A DNA stretch of 64,000 bases from Sphingopyxis macrogoltabida (GTDB taxonomy: Bacteria > Pseudomonadota > Alphaproteobacteria > Sphingomonadales > Sphingomonadaceae). This document shows positions 61,945 to 64,000 of this stretch, piece by piece (position 1 is the first letter of the stretch; the number at the start of each line of letters is the position of its first letter). The position numbers were made by a program, and so were the translations under genes. The DNA lies in contig NZ_CP009429.1 of the NCBI RefSeq assembly GCF_001314325.1, positions 4,588,501-4,652,500 of the forward strand, given 5' to 3'. Under the pieces are notes generated by a model that searched no databases, was not told the DNA's origin, and saw only the letters and a list, made by a program, of their open reading frames with translations.

Positions 61945-63273
61945 ATGTCCGCTTCCACCGTCCCCGCCCCACGCCCGCCGCTCCGCGTCGCGCTCGCCGG
62001 GATCGGGGTCGTCGGCGGCGGCGTCGTCCGCCTGCTCGAGGCCAATCGCGACCTGATCGCGCGCCGCGCCGGACGCCCGGTCGAGATCGTCGCGATCTCG
62101 GCGCGCGACCGCCACCGCGACCGCGGCATCGACCTCGCCCGCTATCGCTGGGAAGACGACATGGGCGCGCTCGTCGCGGCCGACGATGTCGACGTCGTGG
62201 TCGAAATGATCGGCGGCGCCGATGGCGCGGCGCTGACGCTGGCGCGCCAGACGCTCGGCGCGGGCAAGGCGCTTGTCACCGCGAACAAGGCGATGATCGC
62301 GCACCACGGCCTCGACCTCGCCCGGTTGGCCGAGGAAAAGGACACGCCGCTGAAATATGAGGCCGCCGTCGCCGGCGGCATCCCGGTGATCAAGGCGATC
62401 CGCGAGGGCGCGTCGGCGAACGAGATCGCGCGCGTCTATGGCATCCTCAACGGCACCTGCAATTATATCCTGACGCAGATGGAGCGGAACGGCGCGAGCT
62501 TCGCCGAAGCGCTCGCCGCGGCACAGGCCGAGGGCTATGCAGAGGCCGACCCGACCTTCGACGTCGACGGCATCGACGCCGCGCACAAATTGTCGATCCT
62601 TGCCGCGCTGTGCTTCGGGACGAAGCTCGACATCGATGCGGTGACCGCCGACGGCATCCGCAATCTGACCGCTGCCGACATCCGCGAAGCCGAAGCCCTC
62701 GGGCATCGCGTCCGCCTGATCGGCATGGCCGAGCGCGACAGCGGAGAAAACGGAGGGGGCCTCTACCAGCACGTCCAGCCGTGCCTCGTCCCGTCCGACC
62801 ATCCGCTCGCTTATGTTCCGGGCGCGCTCAACGCTGTCGTCGCCGAGGGCAATTTCGTCGGCCGCCTGTTCTTCGAAGGCGCCGGCGCCGGCGCGGGACC
62901 GACGGCGTCGGCGATCGTCGCCGACATCATCGACATCGCGCGCGACGAATATGGCCCCGCCTTCGCGATGCCCGTCGATTCGCTCGACCAAGCCCCGGCA
63001 GCCGACGCGGGCGCGCGGATCGGCAAACATTATGTCCGCCTGATCGTCGAGGACCGCATCGGCGTGCTCGCCGAGATCGCCGCGGCGATGCGCGATGCCG
63101 GCGTCTCGATCGAAAGCCTCATCCAGCGCGGCGGCGACGACGAGGACAGCGTCATCATCGTGCTCGTCACCCATGAAGGCCCGGCAAACGCGATCCACGC
63201 CGCGCTCGGCATCCTCGCCGCGTCGGACCATGTCGTCGGCACGCCGATGCACATGCCGATCCTCGCGCTTTAA
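61945..63273 (+). CDS. hom: Homoserine dehydrogenase
   Basis: 442 residues. NAD(P)-binding [13 protein letters not shown] near residue 20, [15 protein letters not shown], the substrate region [15 protein letters not shown], and [10 protein letters not shown] with [21 protein letters not shown] as the catalytic pattern. A C-terminal ACT domain (about 355-440, [18 protein letters not shown]) provides threonine feedback control. It reduces aspartate semialdehyde to homoserine in threonine/methionine synthesis. The stop overlaps the convergent exported-protein gene by 4 bases; glpX follows in the usual sphingomonad order. Confidence 0.97.
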   Translation: MSASTVPAPRPPLRVALAGIGVVGGGVVRLLEANRDLIARRAGRPVEIVAISARDRHRDRGIDLARYRWEDDMGALVAADDVDVVVEMIGGADGAALTLARQTLGAGKALVTANKAMIAHHGLDLARLAEEKDTPLKYEAAVAGGIPVIKAIREGASANEIARVYGILNGTCNYILTQMERNGASFAEALAAAQAEGYAEADPTFDVDGIDAAHKLSILAALCFGTKLDIDAVTADGIRNLTAADIREAEALGHRVRLIGMAERDSGENGGGLYQHVQPCLVPSDHPLAYVPGALNAVVAEGNFVGRLFFEGAGAGAGPTASAIVADIIDIARDEYGPAFAMPVDSLDQAPAADAGARIGKHYVRLIVEDRIGVLAEIAAAMRDAGVSIESLIQRGGDDEDSVIIVLVTHEGPANAIHAALGILAASDHVVGTPMHMPILAL

Positions 63274-63740
63274 GGTTCGGCTTCTTCGGGCACCGGCGTC
63301 CCCGTATCGGGATCGGTCGCACGCTTCGCCATTTCATAGAGCGCATTATATTCGGGCCCGGGCGGATAGCCTTTGCCCAGCGCCACCCAATTATAGGGCA
63401 GGCGGTCGAACATCATCCCCTGCGCCTCGGCGCGCGGCAGTTTAGGCCGGGCGTCGCGACCGACCCCCGCGATCGCACGGAGTTCGGGCGACAGCCGATG
63501 CCGCTCCGTGTCGGTGCCGCACACGGTGATCGACCCATCGTCGGCCGGTTTGCAGCGCCGGATCGGGTCGACCATCTCCTTGGCATTGGCGGCAGCGGTT
63601 TCGGCATCGCGCGGCGGCGCGGGCGGCCCCTGCACCTGCGCGGCCGCCATCCCCGCCATCGTCATCGCGATGACACAGGATGCGGCAAAAGCGGCGCCGA
63701 ATCGGGCGAAGCATCCTCGACAAGCGGTGCGGCCGGCCAT
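63270..63740 (-). CDS. Exported hypothetical protein
   Basis: 156 residues. A signal peptide runs from about residue 12 to 34 ([18 protein letters not shown]). The mature part has a Cys pair ([15 protein letters not shown]) of the type IxxCxxxxDGxIxVCG common to many sphingomonad exported proteins. A Pro/Arg-rich C-terminal half contains [19 protein letters not shown]. No function known. It lies convergent with hom and divergent from glpX. Confidence 0.7.
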   Translation of the reverse strand: MAGRTACRGCFARFGAAFAASCVIAMTMAGMAAAQVQGPPAPPRDAETAAANAKEMVDPIRRCKPADDGSITVCGTDTERHRLSPELRAIAGVGRDARPKLPRAEAQGMMFDRLPYNWVALGKGYPPGPEYNALYEMAKRATDPDTGTPVPEEAEP

Positions 63741-63800
63741 ATGGCGCGCACCATGCCCGACGGGGGCGGCAAGGCAATAGCAAAGACGGAGAGTAGCGGG

Positions 63801-64000
63801 ATGACGAACAGCAGCAACCTCGACCGGGTCCTCGTGCTCGAAATGGTGCGCGTCACCGAAGCTGCGGCGATCGCGGCGGCGAAGCTGATCGGGCGCGGCG
63901 ACGAGAAAGCCGCCGATGCCGCGGCGGTCGAAGCGATGCGCACCGCGTTCAACACGCTCTATATGGATGGCACCATCGTCATCGGTGAAGGCGAACGCGA
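63801..64000 (+). CDS. glpX: Class II fructose-1,6-bisphosphatase, 3' truncated
   Basis: Only the first 66 codons are in the window. [55 protein letters not shown] N-terminus with [11 protein letters not shown] is the conserved GlpX start, where the glutamates bind metal. The enzyme removes the 1-phosphate from fructose 1,6-bisphosphate in gluconeogenesis. It commonly follows hom in sphingomonads, as here with one small gene opposed between them. Confidence 0.92.
   Translation, partial: MTNSSNLDRVLVLEMVRVTEAAAIAAAKLIGRGDEKAADAAAVEAMRTAFNTLYMDGTIVIGEGER

Noticed and set aside
1..64000. tRNA, rRNA, CRISPR, transposase and prophage genes
   Set aside because: Looked for in all gaps and frames; gaps are short, and no cloverleaf, regular spaced repeat or recombinase pattern was seen.

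Overview
The window is about 66% GC and densely coded on both strands, and it reads as chromosome of a sphingomonad alphaproteobacterium. Sphingopyxis or a close relative is my guess. The evidence is three 1000-residue TonB-dependent receptors, a tonB-exbB-exbD-exbD operon, a DUF2093 gene beside xseA/purD, the alphaproteobacterial heat-shock promoter pattern before clpB, and many small exported proteins of sphingomonad type. I found no rRNA, tRNA, CRISPR array, transposase or prophage gene. No gene-free stretch exceeds 300 bases. The largest gaps are 60688-60966, 46665-46929, 38015-38248 and 19552-19776, and each is described in an entry.

Layout. 1-7.5 kb: small envelope or exported proteins (ThuA-like protein, two paralogous secreted proteins, glycine-zipper lipoprotein, a lipoprotein resembling the Ivy lysozyme inhibitor), with arylamine N-acetyltransferase, a LigT-type 2H phosphoesterase and OsmC. 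7.6-9.6 kb: an overlapping ung-tauE-yaiI operon. 9.6-12.7 kb: first TonB-dependent receptor. 12.8-13.6 kb: hisE and a HIT protein. 13.7-21.9 kb: the classic alpha-2-macroglobulin/PBP1C pair, separated by a block of intergenic inverted repeats. 22-25.4 kb: amino-acid permease, Bcr/CflA efflux pump and a small conserved protein. 25.4-32.3 kb: three exported hydrolases (two-domain M16 protease, penicillin-acylase-type N-terminal-nucleophile amidase, M17 aminopeptidase with a signal peptide). 32.3-34.9 kb: clpB.

35-46.7 kb is the most distinctive region. Two related receptors with GTG starts and an almost superimposable upstream element bracket two sulfotransferases (one fused to a long TPR domain), two aspartyl/asparaginyl beta-hydroxylase-fold enzymes, a third 2-oxoglutarate/Fe(II) oxygenase and a small exported two-cysteine protein. 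This looks like a receptor-linked hydroxylation/sulfation island whose target is unknown.

46.9-64 kb is mostly housekeeping: M23 lipoprotein and DUF2093, xseA and purD with overlapping start codons, a membrane-anchored helix-hairpin-helix protein, a Cys-rich lipoprotein, a Bax-inhibitor-1 family protein, thpR, low-molecular-weight phosphatase, an MFS transporter, Cu/Zn SodC, UDP-glucose dehydrogenase, the TonB energising operon that should power the three receptors, homoserine dehydrogenase and the start of glpX. The first and last genes are cut by the window edges.
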